The notes under the pieces were generated by a model, which saw nothing but the letters and a program-made list of their open reading frames with translations, had not been told where the DNA came from and searched no databases. Positions 23,725 through 33,295 of a DNA stretch of 47,116 nucleotides are shown piece by piece. Position 1 is the first letter of the stretch, and every line of letters begins with the position of its first letter. The DNA is from Streptomyces somaliensis DSM 40738 (GTDB lineage: Bacteria; Actinomycetota; Actinomycetes; Streptomycetales; Streptomycetaceae), in the NCBI GenBank assembly GCA_012396115.1, contig JAAXOU010000003.1, forward strand, positions 1 to 47,116, in the 5' to 3' direction. The position numbers and the translations under genes were made by a program.

Positions 23725-26660
23725 CAGGCGGACGCTCCTGCGGGAACAGAGGTGGAGGCGGGGAGGTAGACGTAGGCGCCGAGGACGTCGGCCGGCTTCT
23801 GGGCCCTGACCGACAGGCCGCGGACGATCTCGCCGGACGCGGCCCGCACCCGGCGGTGGGCGGCGTCGAGGTCGGCGGCCAGTTCGTCGCCGTACGCCTC
23901 CAGGTGGCCGTTGACATCGGGCAGCTGGTCGAGGATGCGGGTCATGGTCCGCTCACCGAAGTGCGGGTCGGTGTTCTCCGAGGCCGTCGCGTCCAGGAGC
24001 TCCGCCGCCCGCTCCCGCGGCAGCCACACCGCGTTCCTCGGGGCGCCCTCGAAGGCCAGCAGCCGGGCGTCCTCCGCCACGATCTGGCGCTCGCCGTGCC
24101 GCGACGGCAGGGTGAGGTGGAAGCGGTAGCGGACCAGCAGCAGCGTCGTCCGCGTACTCACCGCGTCCGTCGTGACGACCCCGCAGCGGCGTGCCGGGCG
24201 GGCGCCCTCGGCCTGGGTGTCCAGGGCGGCGTTCAGGACGTGGGACGCCAGCGCGCCCACCACCGGGTCCGTGCGGACCAGGGCCGCCTCGCCGCGCGCC
24301 ACCGCGGGGTCGCCGCGGAAGGGGATCTCGCGGTCCTTCTCGACGATCTCCGCGCCCACCGTCGACGCGAGGGCGTCCCGCAGGCCCGCCGGCGTGCCGC
24401 CGACCTGTGCCGTGAAGTCGTCGCCGTGGTCGCGCAGCACGGCGTTGAGCGCGCTCAACGACTCGCGTACGAAGGTGCGGATCTCGCCCGTGCCGCCCAG
24501 CGCCTGACGGATGGAGGCGACCTCGCGGGCCACCTCCTCCGGGTGGATCGAGCGCTGCGCGAACCGGGAACGCGACGCCCGCTCGCGCTCGGCCGCCGAG
24601 TTCCAGTCGTTCTCCAGCTTCTCCTTGCCCACCTTGAACGCGTCCGCGCTGAACAGCGCGTCCTGGTCCTCCCGGCCGCGCATCAGCAGCCACTCCACGA
24701 TCGCGTCCGTCACTCCCGTCGACAGCTCGTCGGGGACGGAGACGGAGATGCCGAGGTCCTTCTTGATCTGGCGGTGCTTCTTGATCAGCACCTCCAGGAC
24801 CTTGCCGTCGATGCCGTTGTCGTCGCCGTACAGGGTGATGACCCGGACCTCGTCGCGGCGCTGGCCGTAGCGGTCGACGCGGCCCTCGCGCTGGTCGTGG
24901 CGGGTGGGGTTCCAGGCCAGGTCGTAGTGGACCACGGCGTCGAAGTGGTGCTGGAGGTTCACGCCCTCCGAGAGGCAGTCCGTGGCGATCAGGACCCGCC
25001 GGGCCGCCGCGTCCGCACCGGCCTCCGTCGCCAGCTGCTCGATCCGCTCGATGCGCTGCTGCGGCGACAGCTCGCCCGTGACCGCCTTCACGACCGTCTT
25101 CGCGCCCAGCGGGCCGCGCTTCTTCGCCGCCGGGTCGTTCTCCAGCTGCTCGGCCAGGTACTTGGCCGTCGGGATGTAGCGGCAGAAGACGATCGGGTTG
25201 TAGCCGTCGGCCAGCAGCGCCTTGAGCTGCTTGATAAGCGCCTTCAGCTTGAGGTCCTTCTCCGGGCCCTCCAACTGCTTCGCGAGTGCGGCTAGTTCGG
25301 CCAGGCGCGAGGTGACGGGTCCCTCGTCCGTCTCCGCGCCCGGAGCCACGTCCATGCCCTCCAGCGCGTCGCTGTCGGCCGCGTCGCTGTTCAGCGGGGC
25401 GCCCAGCTTGTCGGCCTCCTCCGCCGACGCGGCGATCGCCGCCGCCGAGCGGGTGGTGAGGGTCTGCGCCGCCGCCCGAGGCGACGACACCAGCGAGCGC
25501 AGCAGCGCGATCGCGGACCACCAGGCGATCCTGGCCTCCCGCCCGCCCCGGCCGCCCGCCTCCTCGACGCGCTCGCTCGCGTACGCGATCGCGTCGTCCA
25601 GCAGGGCCCGGTACTCCGGCGAGAGCTTGTACGTCTCGTCCTTGAAGTAGCGGTCCGAGGGGAACGCCGTGCGCTCGGCGAGCGAGTCGTCGGCCAGGCC
25701 GTCCTCCTTGGTGAGGTACTGCCGCACGTCCGCCCGCTTGCGCGCCACGAAGTGCCGGGCCAGGAGCTTCCGGCCCGCCTCCGACTCCAGGTCCACCTGG
25801 GCCAGCTCCGGCTTGACCAGCCCGAGCAGGTTCCGGAACGCGGACTCCTTGCCGCTGTGCGGGGTCGCCGTGACCAGCAGCAGGTGCCGGTCGGCGTCCT
25901 CGGCCACGCGGCGCAGCAGCTCGTGGCGCAGCTGGCTCTGCGCGCTCGCGGAGGTGTCGTCGGCGGTCACGCAGGTGTGCGCCTCGTCGACGATCACCAG
26001 GTCGGGGCAGTGGCGGACGAAGTCGTCGCGGTGGCGGGGGGACTTGATGTAGTCCGTGGAGACGATCACGTTCGGGTACTTGTCGAACAGGGACTGGCCC
26101 AGGTCCAGGCCCCGTTCCAGGCGGGACACCGTGGAGGCCAGCACCAGCTCCGCGTCGATGCCGAACTTGCCGCGCAGCTCCTGCTGCCACTGCTCGGCCA
26201 GCGCGGGGGAGCACAGCACCGCGAGGCCCTTCGCCTCGCCCTGCGCCAGCAGCTCACTCGCGATGAGGCCCGCCTCGACCGTCTTGCCGATGCCGACGTC
26301 GTCCGAGACCAGCATGCGGACGGTCTTCTGCCGCAGTGCCATCAGCAGCGGGACGAGCTGGTAGGCGCGCGGTTCCACCGCGATGCCGGCCAGCGAGCGG
26401 AACGGGCCCGCGCCCGAGCGGAAGCCGACCCGCAGTGCCGTGCGCAGCAGGCCGGCGGCCCGCTGGTCGCCCAGGTCGGACGGTTCGGGCGGCGCGAAGC
26501 GGGCCTCCTCCACGGGCTCGAACGGGAACACCGCCGCGATGTCGTCGTCCGAGCCGCCCAGCGGGCGCAGCACCAGCAGGTCGGGCTCGCTCTCGGGGAG
26601 CACCACCCATTCGCGGCCACGGGCCTTCACCAGGGATCCGGCGGAGAACGTGAATGCCAT
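23724..26660 (-). CDS. SNF2-family helicase, DISARM DrmD-like
   Basis: This protein has 978 residues. An N-terminal segment (VKARGREWVVLPESEPDLLVLRPLGG, about 10-50) leads to helicase motifs: YQLVPLLMAL (Q region), Walker A DVGIGKTVEAG with Lys126, VDEAH with Asp225, and LLVTATPHSGK. The second RecA domain has VLIATDCLSEGVNLQHHFD and the arginine-finger motif RHDQREGRVDRYGQ. The remaining C-terminal 300 residues carry no domain I recognise. The family is that of DrmD, an ATP-driven DNA translocase of class 1 DISARM. ATG 26660 is 28 bases after the stop of the kinase-helicase gene, and the stop overlaps the methylase start, so it is the middle gene of the operon. Confidence 0.88.
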   Translation of the reverse strand: MAFTFSAGSLVKARGREWVVLPESEPDLLVLRPLGGSDDDIAAVFPFEPVEEARFAPPEPSDLGDQRAAGLLRTALRVGFRSGAGPFRSLAGIAVEPRAYQLVPLLMALRQKTVRMLVSDDVGIGKTVEAGLIASELLAQGEAKGLAVLCSPALAEQWQQELRGKFGIDAELVLASTVSRLERGLDLGQSLFDKYPNVIVSTDYIKSPRHRDDFVRHCPDLVIVDEAHTCVTADDTSASAQSQLRHELLRRVAEDADRHLLLVTATPHSGKESAFRNLLGLVKPELAQVDLESEAGRKLLARHFVARKRADVRQYLTKEDGLADDSLAERTAFPSDRYFKDETYKLSPEYRALLDDAIAYASERVEEAGGRGGREARIAWWSAIALLRSLVSSPRAAAQTLTTRSAAAIAASAEEADKLGAPLNSDAADSDALEGMDVAPGAETDEGPVTSRLAELAALAKQLEGPEKDLKLKALIKQLKALLADGYNPIVFCRYIPTAKYLAEQLENDPAAKKRGPLGAKTVVKAVTGELSPQQRIERIEQLATEAGADAAARRVLIATDCLSEGVNLQHHFDAVVHYDLAWNPTRHDQREGRVDRYGQRRDEVRVITLYGDDNGIDGKVLEVLIKKHRQIKKDLGISVSVPDELSTGVTDAIVEWLLMRGREDQDALFSADAFKVGKEKLENDWNSAAERERASRSRFAQRSIHPEEVAREVASIRQALGGTGEIRTFVRESLSALNAVLRDHGDDFTAQVGGTPAGLRDALASTVGAEIVEKDREIPFRGDPAVARGEAALVRTDPVVGALASHVLNAALDTQAEGARPARRCGVVTTDAVSTRTTLLLVRYRFHLTLPSRHGERQIVAEDARLLAFEGAPRNAVWLPRERAAELLDATASENTDPHFGERTMTRILDQLPDVNGHLEAYGDELAADLDAAHRRVRAASGEIVRGLSVRAQKPADVLGAYVYLPASTSVPAGASA

Positions 26661-26688
26661 AGCGATCGTCAAATCCTCTTGGTCTCGG

Positions 26689-29600
26689 TCAGTTCGCGGC
26701 CGGGGAGCCGAAGTAGCGTTCGTGCGCCCGGGCGACGGCGTCCCAGTCGGCGCCGTGCGGGAAGCGGACGACGTCCCAGGTGGCGTCGTACAGGCGCTCC
26801 TCGGCGTCGGTGTCGCGCAGGGCGCCGGCCCGGGTCGACGGGCCGTCGACGAACACGGCGACATTGGCGCCGGGGAGCCGGTAGACGAAGTCCGGTGCCG
26901 CGTTCGCCTCCGCCAGGAAGACGTCCTTCTCGTCGGGGAGGCGCAGACCGCGTGCCTTCACCCAGCCGAGGAAGTCGCCCCGCGCGGCCAGTTCCGCGGC
27001 GGCGGCGACCTCCACGGGCGTGGGCTCGGACGTCGCGGCGGGGTCGGCGAGCAGCCGCCGGTACTGCTCGGAGCGGGACTCGCCCCGCTCCTCGCGCCGT
27101 GCCGTCGCCGACGCGAAGCGGACCAGCAGACCGGCCACCGTGCGCCGGTCGATCTGGGCGTGGTCGAGCTGGTTGCCGTAGGTGAGCAGACAGTCGTAGC
27201 AGCCGCGCGCACAGGGGCGCCCGGGACGGTGCTCCTCGCCGCCCTCGTCCCCGCCGTCCGCCGAGAGGTGGCAGATCTCCAGGGCGCGCTCCGCCGCCTT
27301 GGCGAGCGCGTCCTCCTCCGCCTGGAGGCGGCGCAGCACGCCCGCGCCGCCCTCGGCGGCCTCCATGAACAGGATGCGACGCCGCGGGCCGTCGTCGGGC
27401 GGCAGCAGTTCGGCGGCCAGTTCGGCGTCCTCCAGCTCGAACGCGGCCTCGATGCCCCGCTCCAGCGCGTACATCAACGTCAGCGCGATCGGCTCGGGCA
27501 GGGCCTCGTCGAGGGTGACGACGAGGATGTTGCGCCGGTCCTCCACGTACGGGATGACCCGCTTCTTGCGGCGCCGCTCGTTGCCGTCGGCGTCCACCCG
27601 CGGCAGCTCGCCCGAGTCGCCGGACGCCTCGGCCGCGTCCTTGTCGTTCATCCAGCGGCCGTCGGCGAGGTCCAGCCAGTAGCCCGGCGGCTCGTCCGTG
27701 CGGGCGCGCACCCGTCCGGTGTTGGTGATGCGGACGGTCGCGGAGTCGCCGTACGCGATCTGCGCGAGCCGCCCGTCCGCGTCGGCGACCGTGGCGTTCA
27801 GGCGGCCTCTGCGTGCCCCGTGGTCGTGGAAGCGGTAGGACGTCTGGAGCCGGAAGCCGGCCCGGCGCCGCTCCTCCTCGTCCGAGGAGATCCGCTCCCG
27901 GCGGCTGGTGTACACCGTGTGCAGTTGCAGCAGGCCGTAGGTCGCCGCGCCGAGCGTCTCCTCGCAGAAGGCGCAGCGGTCTTCGCGCTCCTTCGGGTCG
28001 TGGTGGTAGCCGCAGTGGGCGCAGCGGCGGGCCTCGCCCGTGGTCAGCTCGCCCGAGGAGTCCGGCGGCAGCTGGACGCGGGTCACCTGGTACCGGGCGC
28101 CCTCGTGGTAGATGAGCGCACCCGGGCCGAACTCGCGGATCGCCAGGAAGCGGGGACGCTGGAGGTAGTCGCCGTCACCGCGACGGCGGCCGACCGTCGG
28201 GATGTACGCGGCCAGCGGCAGGCGCGGGAAGCTGTAGCCGGGCAGGAAGCCCTCGGAGGCCAGGTAGCGGTACGGGTTGAAGTCGGACAGCACCGACTTG
28301 CTGTCGGCGCTCTCGTTCATCAGCAGGTTCAGCTGCGTCTCGGCCTCGCGGCGGCGGGCGTTGGCACGGGTGCGGTCGCCCTCGGTGAGGCTGTAGTCCA
28401 GGCGCCGCCTGTTCTGCACGTACTGGTCGTGCAGGGCGGCCCGGAACAGGTCGCGCCAGCGGTCGAAGGCGCGGTCGAAGCGCTCGGCGACCGTCCGCAC
28501 CTTGTCGTCGATCCAGTCGTCGTGCCACCACGTGGTGTCGGCGAAGGACGGGAGCAGCGGGCCGAGGACCCGCAGGGCCGCGTCCACCGTGCGCCGCCGG
28601 GCGCCCTCGTCGTACGCCGCGTCCCGGACGTCCGGCAGCAGGCGCAGCGCCGGGTCCGGGCGGTCGCCGTCGTCCGGGTACGACACGTCCAGCACGTCGG
28701 GGACGGAGCGACCCAGGCGCAGGCGGGCCTCGGCGATCCAGATGCCCTGGAGGTGGGAGAGGACCAGGTCCTCGTTGGCCAGGTCCAGGCGCGGCGGGGC
28801 CACCGCGCCCGCCACCATCCGCCAGGGCTGGCGGAAGTAGTACTGGTCGTGGCTGTTGCCCGTCGCGCAGTACGTCGTCACCAGGGCGGGCTGGCCGCTG
28901 CGGCCCGCGCGTCCCGAACGCTGGGCGTAGTTCGCGGGCGTGGGCGGCACATTGCGCATCATCACCGCGTTGAGTTCGGAGATGTCGACGCCCAGTTCCA
29001 TCGTGGGGGAGCAGTACAGGAGCTTCAGCTCCGCCTCGCGGAAGGCCTTCTCGCGCGCCTCGCGGTCCTCCGGCGACACCTGGGCGGTGTGCTCGCGGGC
29101 GTACAGGCCGGACAGGGCGTCGGACGTCTCGCGGTACAGGGTGAGGAAGAACCTGTTGATGCGGGGGCCGTCGCCGCTCTGGTACGTGCGCGTCAGCGGG
29201 TCGTGGGCGCCCGACTCGCCCCTGCCGGCCCGCCACACCAGCGACTGGGCGGCCACCCGGTAGCCGGTCGTCGCGGCGGACGACGTCCTGCGGTAGCGGC
29301 CGGTGCGCTGCGGCGCCGACTCGACCTCCTTGACCAGGCCCGCCTCGGCCAGCACCGTGAGCAACTGGGAGACGATCAGTTGGAGGTCGCCCTGGTCGAG
29401 GTCGCGGAAGGCGCGGTCCGCGCGTCGCAGGTACTTGCCGAACTTCCCGCGGGCCGACAGGAACAGCCCCGACCGGTCCATGCCCGGCCGCGACGGGTGC
29501 GGATGGGCGGTGCCCACCCGGGGCTTGTCCGCGGAGGACAGCACCCACGGGTCCACCAGCCGCTCCTCGCTCGCGCGCCGCAGCGAGTCGAAGGCGTCGT

Positions 29601-32600
29601 CGCGGAAGTAGGACACGTCGATGGCCAGCGAGCGGCGCATCTCGTCCAGCAGGGTCTTGGCGATCTCGGCCCGCAGCGCCGGGTCGGCGTCCCGCAGTGC
29701 CCGGTGCGTGCCCTCCCAGCGGTCCTGCTTGGCGGCGACCCACTCCCGGTCCTCGTAGTCGATCTCCAGCAGGCCCGTCTGCTCCAGGTTGGGCATGGTG
29801 ACGCGCCAGCCGCGTTCCAGGTCGAGGTAGAGCCGGAAGGCGACCACGTCCCGCAGGGTGCGGGCCGCGTTGCGGGCCAGCGACGGCGGCAGGTCGGACT
29901 CGCCCGTGTAGTCCAGCGGGGAGACGGCCAGCGCGTTGGTCACCGCCGAGGCCAGCTCCTCGTGGCGCAGGCCGTCCTCACCGGCGTCCAGGGCCGCCCG
30001 GTACAGCGCGCCGCGCAACTGGGTGATCTGCACGAAGTCGTTGAAGTGTCCGGCCTGGAGGGAGGCGTCCTGCCGGTTGTCGACGAAGGTGAGGAGCTTG
30101 CGGGCCTTCTTGTCGAGGGCTTCCTCCGGTACCGACTTCAGCGAGCGGACGATCGACGCCGAGACCAGCGAGGTCGCGGAGGAACGGCCCTCCTGGTCCA
30201 GGGTGGCCAGCTTGGCGAAGTCCCGGCCGCGCGTCTGCTCGTAAGCCACACCGCAGTGCAGGCAGAACAGGAACGGTGACGGGACGAACGCGGCCTTCAG
30301 CTCACCCCGGCCCTCGTACCCGAACGGGTCGACGGTGACGGCCCTCGGCACGCGGTCGCGGTAGGCGCGCTTGAGGACCTCCTGGCCCCTGTCGTCCGAC
30401 TCCAGCCAGGACTCCGGCAGTCGGCGGTCGTCCACCGCGTACTGCGTGTTGGACGGCCACTCCCGCTCGTGGTCGATGTAGAGGTAACCGTCGCCCTGCC
30501 GGCCGCCGGTCGCCGAGGTGTCGCGACGGGCCTCGTAGCGCACCGCTCCGTCCTTCTCGGTGCGCCACACTGTCAGGTACTCCTGCCCGCACTCCCGGCA
30601 GAACGCCAGCGGCATCAGCAGCTTGCCGCCGCTGCCGGGCTGCTCGAGCTGGTACGAGCGCGTGAGGTGGCGGGACGCCTTGTCCTCCAGGGTGACGTAG
30701 ACCGTGTCGCCCTTGGACAGGAACTGGTGGAGGCGGAACGCGAACAAGGGGCGCTCGGTGCGCGGGTTGTACGCCTGCGAGCCGGCTTCCAGCGTCTCGC
30801 GGATGGCCTGCGCGCACCTCTCCTCGTCCACGCCCGACAGCTCGTGCAGCTCGCGGGCGGCCACCTCCACCTGGGTGGGCGGCCGGCGCACGAGCCGTCC
30901 CGTGGCCTCGTCCTCGACCAGGCCGAAGCGGTCCTCGATCCAGCGGGCCAGCGGATCGCGCACGAGAGCGTCGTACGCCCGCGGGGCGGGGGAGGCGAGA
31001 CGCTCGGCGGGCACGGTGGCGGGCGCCTCGCCGGTCGCACGGACCAGGGTCTCGCCGATGATGTGCTCGGGCCGGACCGTCGTCCCGAAAAGCGTGCTCG
31101 CGACCCGTGCGACCTCGCGGCCCCGGTCCTCCAGGGTGCCCTCCGTCGACATGGTGGCCGACGTGCCGATGCACTGGAGGTTCTCGGCCCCGCAGGCCTC
31201 GCGGACGCGGCGGATCAGCAGGGCGACGTCGGCACCCTGGCGGCCGCGGTAGGTGTGCAGCTCGTCGAAGACGAGGAACTCCAACCCGCGGGCCATGTGG
31301 ATCAGACTGTCCCGGTCGTCGGGACGCGTCAGCATCAGCTCCAGCATGACGTAGTTCGTGAGCAGGATGTCCGGCGGGCTCTTGCGGATCCGCTTGCGCG
31401 TCTCGTCGTCCTCCTGGCCCGTGTAACGGGCGAAGGTGACGGGCTCGGCGCCCTCGCCGTAGCCGTCCTGGAGGTACTTCCTCAACTCCTCCCGCTGGCT
31501 GTTGGCGAGTGCGTTCATCGGGTACACGATGATCGCGCGGACGCGCTTGGGAGCGTTCGGGCCTTCCTCGTCACGCTGGTGCAGCACCCGGTTGACGATC
31601 GGGACGATGTAGGAGAGCGACTTGCCGGAGCCGGTGCCGGTCGTCAGGACGTACGAGGCGCCGGACGCGGCGGCGTCGATGGCGTCCCGCTGGTGCTTGT
31701 GCAAGGTGAGCGGACGGCCGTCGCACACGGTGCCGCCCCTCGTCTTCTTCGCCTGGAAGACACGCGCGCACTCCGGGTGCAGGATCTTCTGCTGGGCCAG
31801 CTCCACCACGGAGCCGCCGCCCTGGAAGAAGGGGTTGATCGACAGCCACGGGTTCGGCCACTGCGACTTCCCGTCGAGGTCCTTGGCGACGTACGCCTTG
31901 ACGCGCTCGTCACGGATGACGGTGCCGCCCTCGGTGAAGGAGCGGTACTCGCGGATCAGGGCCTGGTGGACGCCGAAGACGTCCATGGCCAGGCCGGACG
32001 CGGTCACCGGGGCCGGCTGTCCCTGGTCGGGAACCGGCGCAGGGGCGGCGGCGCGCAGGGGGAGCGTCGGGTCCAGCTCGCGTCGGTTGGGCACGAGGCA
32101 CGTCTCCCCGGCCGGCACCGCGAGGGGGAGCAGCGCGTCGCGCACCGCGACGGCGTCGGCCGGCCGGTCGGCGGGATCCTTGGCCAGCAGCCGGTCCACG
32201 AGCCGGGCCAGCTCCGCGGGGATCCCGTCGCGGATGCGGCGGATGGGCGCCGGTTCCTGATGGACGTGCCGTTCGGCGAGCTCGTACGCGGACTCGCTCG
32301 TGAACGGCGGAACGCCGACGAGCATCTCGTACAGCACACAGCCCAGCGCGTAGAGGTCGGCGGCCTGCGTCACCTGCTTCGCCTGGCACTGCTCGGGCGC
32401 CATGTAGCGGGCCGTGCCCACACTGACGCCGGTGCTGGTCAGCCGGGTCTGATCGGGGTCGTCGACGATGCTGCCCATGCCGAAGTCGAGGACCTTCACC
32501 GTCCCACCGCGTGTGAGCATGACGTTGGCGGGCTTCAGGTCGCGGTGGACGACGCCTTGGGCGTGGGCGGCGGCGAGTCCGGCGGCGATCTGGGCGGCGA

Positions 32601-32982
32601 TGGCGGCGGCCCAGGGGATCGGGAGCTGGGACTCCCCTTCGATGAGGTCGCGCAGCGACCCGCCGTCCAGGAACTCCATCGCCAGGTAGGGCAGGTCGTC
32701 GCAGTCCGCGGCGATCCCGCCCGCGACGAGCCTGGTGAGGTTCGGATGGTCCAGCAGCCGCATGATGTCCACTTCGCGGGCGAAGCGCTCCACGGCCTTC
32801 GCGTCGCTGCCGGTGTCGATACGGGCACCGGTACGGCGGCGGAGGATCGTCTTGACGGCGACGGTGCGTTCGGAGGCTTCCTCGGGAGCCCGCAGGTCCT
32901 CGGCCTGGTGGACCTCCCCCATGTTCCCCCTGCCGATGACGCGTCCGATGCGGAACCTGCCGTCGACGAGCTCGTGGGTCAC
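26689..32982 (-). CDS. Ser/Thr protein kinase - DEAD/DEAH helicase - DUF1998 fusion with nuclease-like tail
   Basis: This single open frame encodes 2097 residues. Residues about 8-275 are a complete Hanks-type kinase: glycine loop GRGNMGEV, Lys44, HRDLKPAN with Asp148, DFG with Asp166, and YMAPEQ. After a Pro-rich linker comes a superfamily 2 helicase with Walker A TGTGSGKS (Lys454), a DELH box (Asp573), GTSATMS, and a second RecA domain with GVDISELNAVMM and QRSGRAGR. Cys pairs (CRECG, CLHCG, CAHCG, CAFC) and the DUF1998 zinc motif CARGCYDC (Cys1924) follow. The last 75 residues (PDFVY, VAVFVDG, WDVVRF) resemble a DUF559/Vsr-like nuclease. No membrane segment is seen. The GTG at 32982 follows GAGGAG. 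The helicase-DUF1998 part is like Druantia DruE or a DrmA-DrmB fusion; the kinase recalls PglW. It heads the four-gene operon. Confidence 0.88.
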   Translation of the reverse strand: MTHELVDGRFRIGRVIGRGNMGEVHQAEDLRAPEEASERTVAVKTILRRRTGARIDTGSDAKAVERFAREVDIMRLLDHPNLTRLVAGGIAADCDDLPYLAMEFLDGGSLRDLIEGESQLPIPWAAAIAAQIAAGLAAAHAQGVVHRDLKPANVMLTRGGTVKVLDFGMGSIVDDPDQTRLTSTGVSVGTARYMAPEQCQAKQVTQAADLYALGCVLYEMLVGVPPFTSESAYELAERHVHQEPAPIRRIRDGIPAELARLVDRLLAKDPADRPADAVAVRDALLPLAVPAGETCLVPNRRELDPTLPLRAAAPAPVPDQGQPAPVTASGLAMDVFGVHQALIREYRSFTEGGTVIRDERVKAYVAKDLDGKSQWPNPWLSINPFFQGGGSVVELAQQKILHPECARVFQAKKTRGGTVCDGRPLTLHKHQRDAIDAAASGASYVLTTGTGSGKSLSYIVPIVNRVLHQRDEEGPNAPKRVRAIIVYPMNALANSQREELRKYLQDGYGEGAEPVTFARYTGQEDDETRKRIRKSPPDILLTNYVMLELMLTRPDDRDSLIHMARGLEFLVFDELHTYRGRQGADVALLIRRVREACGAENLQCIGTSATMSTEGTLEDRGREVARVASTLFGTTVRPEHIIGETLVRATGEAPATVPAERLASPAPRAYDALVRDPLARWIEDRFGLVEDEATGRLVRRPPTQVEVAARELHELSGVDEERCAQAIRETLEAGSQAYNPRTERPLFAFRLHQFLSKGDTVYVTLEDKASRHLTRSYQLEQPGSGGKLLMPLAFCRECGQEYLTVWRTEKDGAVRYEARRDTSATGGRQGDGYLYIDHEREWPSNTQYAVDDRRLPESWLESDDRGQEVLKRAYRDRVPRAVTVDPFGYEGRGELKAAFVPSPFLFCLHCGVAYEQTRGRDFAKLATLDQEGRSSATSLVSASIVRSLKSVPEEALDKKARKLLTFVDNRQDASLQAGHFNDFVQITQLRGALYRAALDAGEDGLRHEELASAVTNALAVSPLDYTGESDLPPSLARNAARTLRDVVAFRLYLDLERGWRVTMPNLEQTGLLEIDYEDREWVAAKQDRWEGTHRALRDADPALRAEIAKTLLDEMRRSLAIDVSYFRDDAFDSLRRASEERLVDPWVLSSADKPRVGTAHPHPSRPGMDRSGLFLSARGKFGKYLRRADRAFRDLDQGDLQLIVSQLLTVLAEAGLVKEVESAPQRTGRYRRTSSAATTGYRVAAQSLVWRAGRGESGAHDPLTRTYQSGDGPRINRFFLTLYRETSDALSGLYAREHTAQVSPEDREAREKAFREAELKLLYCSPTMELGVDISELNAVMMRNVPPTPANYAQRSGRAGRSGQPALVTTYCATGNSHDQYYFRQPWRMVAGAVAPPRLDLANEDLVLSHLQGIWIAEARLRLGRSVPDVLDVSYPDDGDRPDPALRLLPDVRDAAYDEGARRRTVDAALRVLGPLLPSFADTTWWHDDWIDDKVRTVAERFDRAFDRWRDLFRAALHDQYVQNRRRLDYSLTEGDRTRANARRREAETQLNLLMNESADSKSVLSDFNPYRYLASEGFLPGYSFPRLPLAAYIPTVGRRRGDGDYLQRPRFLAIREFGPGALIYHEGARYQVTRVQLPPDSSGELTTGEARRCAHCGYHHDPKEREDRCAFCEETLGAATYGLLQLHTVYTSRRERISSDEEERRRAGFRLQTSYRFHDHGARRGRLNATVADADGRLAQIAYGDSATVRITNTGRVRARTDEPPGYWLDLADGRWMNDKDAAEASGDSGELPRVDADGNERRRKKRVIPYVEDRRNILVVTLDEALPEPIALTLMYALERGIEAAFELEDAELAAELLPPDDGPRRRILFMEAAEGGAGVLRRLQAEEDALAKAAERALEICHLSADGGDEGGEEHRPGRPCARGCYDCLLTYGNQLDHAQIDRRTVAGLLVRFASATARREERGESRSEQYRRLLADPAATSEPTPVEVAAAAELAARGDFLGWVKARGLRLPDEKDVFLAEANAAPDFVYRLPGANVAVFVDGPSTRAGALRDTDAEERLYDATWDVVRFPHGADWDAVARAHERYFGSPAAN

Positions 32983-33295
32983 TGCCGCTCCTCTGCTCTC
33001 TGCACGCGTCCCACCGTCCCCGGGGTGAACGCGCCCCCCTTCTGCACCTGCCGCGAGGCCCATCGTCTCAGAACAGAGGGCGACGCGACCGTCACAGTAC
33101 ACGCAGACCTGTGGATTCGGCAGGGAAATCCATGTTGACGTTGTTAACGAACCGATGGAAGTTGTCCGTGCCGGCGCTCGGACCAGTCGGCGTGACTCGC
33201 TCCGAGACGGCGCGGCCGACCACTGCGGTGGAATTCCGGATGCCGCCGAGGTGCTGGGGGAGGAGGGGGCGGGCGCGCGCAGGGCGCCACCGGAG
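32983..33295. other. Intergenic control region of the kinase-helicase operon
   Basis: No gene is seen. This 313-base space separates the divergent kinase-helicase operon and the broken DUF2397 gene, and must hold the operon promoter. The complement of 33094-33099 (TACTGT) is a weak -10 candidate on the minus strand. The one strong signal is the palindrome at 33134-33148. Confidence 0.55.
33134..33148. promoter_or_regulatory. Palindromic operator candidate, second copy
   Basis: GTTGACGTTGTTAAC agrees with the element at 8749-8763 at 13 of 15 positions; both differences are C-to-T changes in the right arm. It lies 152 bases before the kinase-helicase start and 148 bases before the DUF2397 remnant. 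It also contains a TTGACG hexamer on the plus strand. Confidence 0.55.

Noticed and set aside
19576..32982. Calling the operon a standard class 1 DISARM
   Set aside because: There are no separate drmA, drmB and drmC genes; the helicase and DUF1998 are fused with a kinase and the gene order differs, so only 'DISARM-like' is justified.
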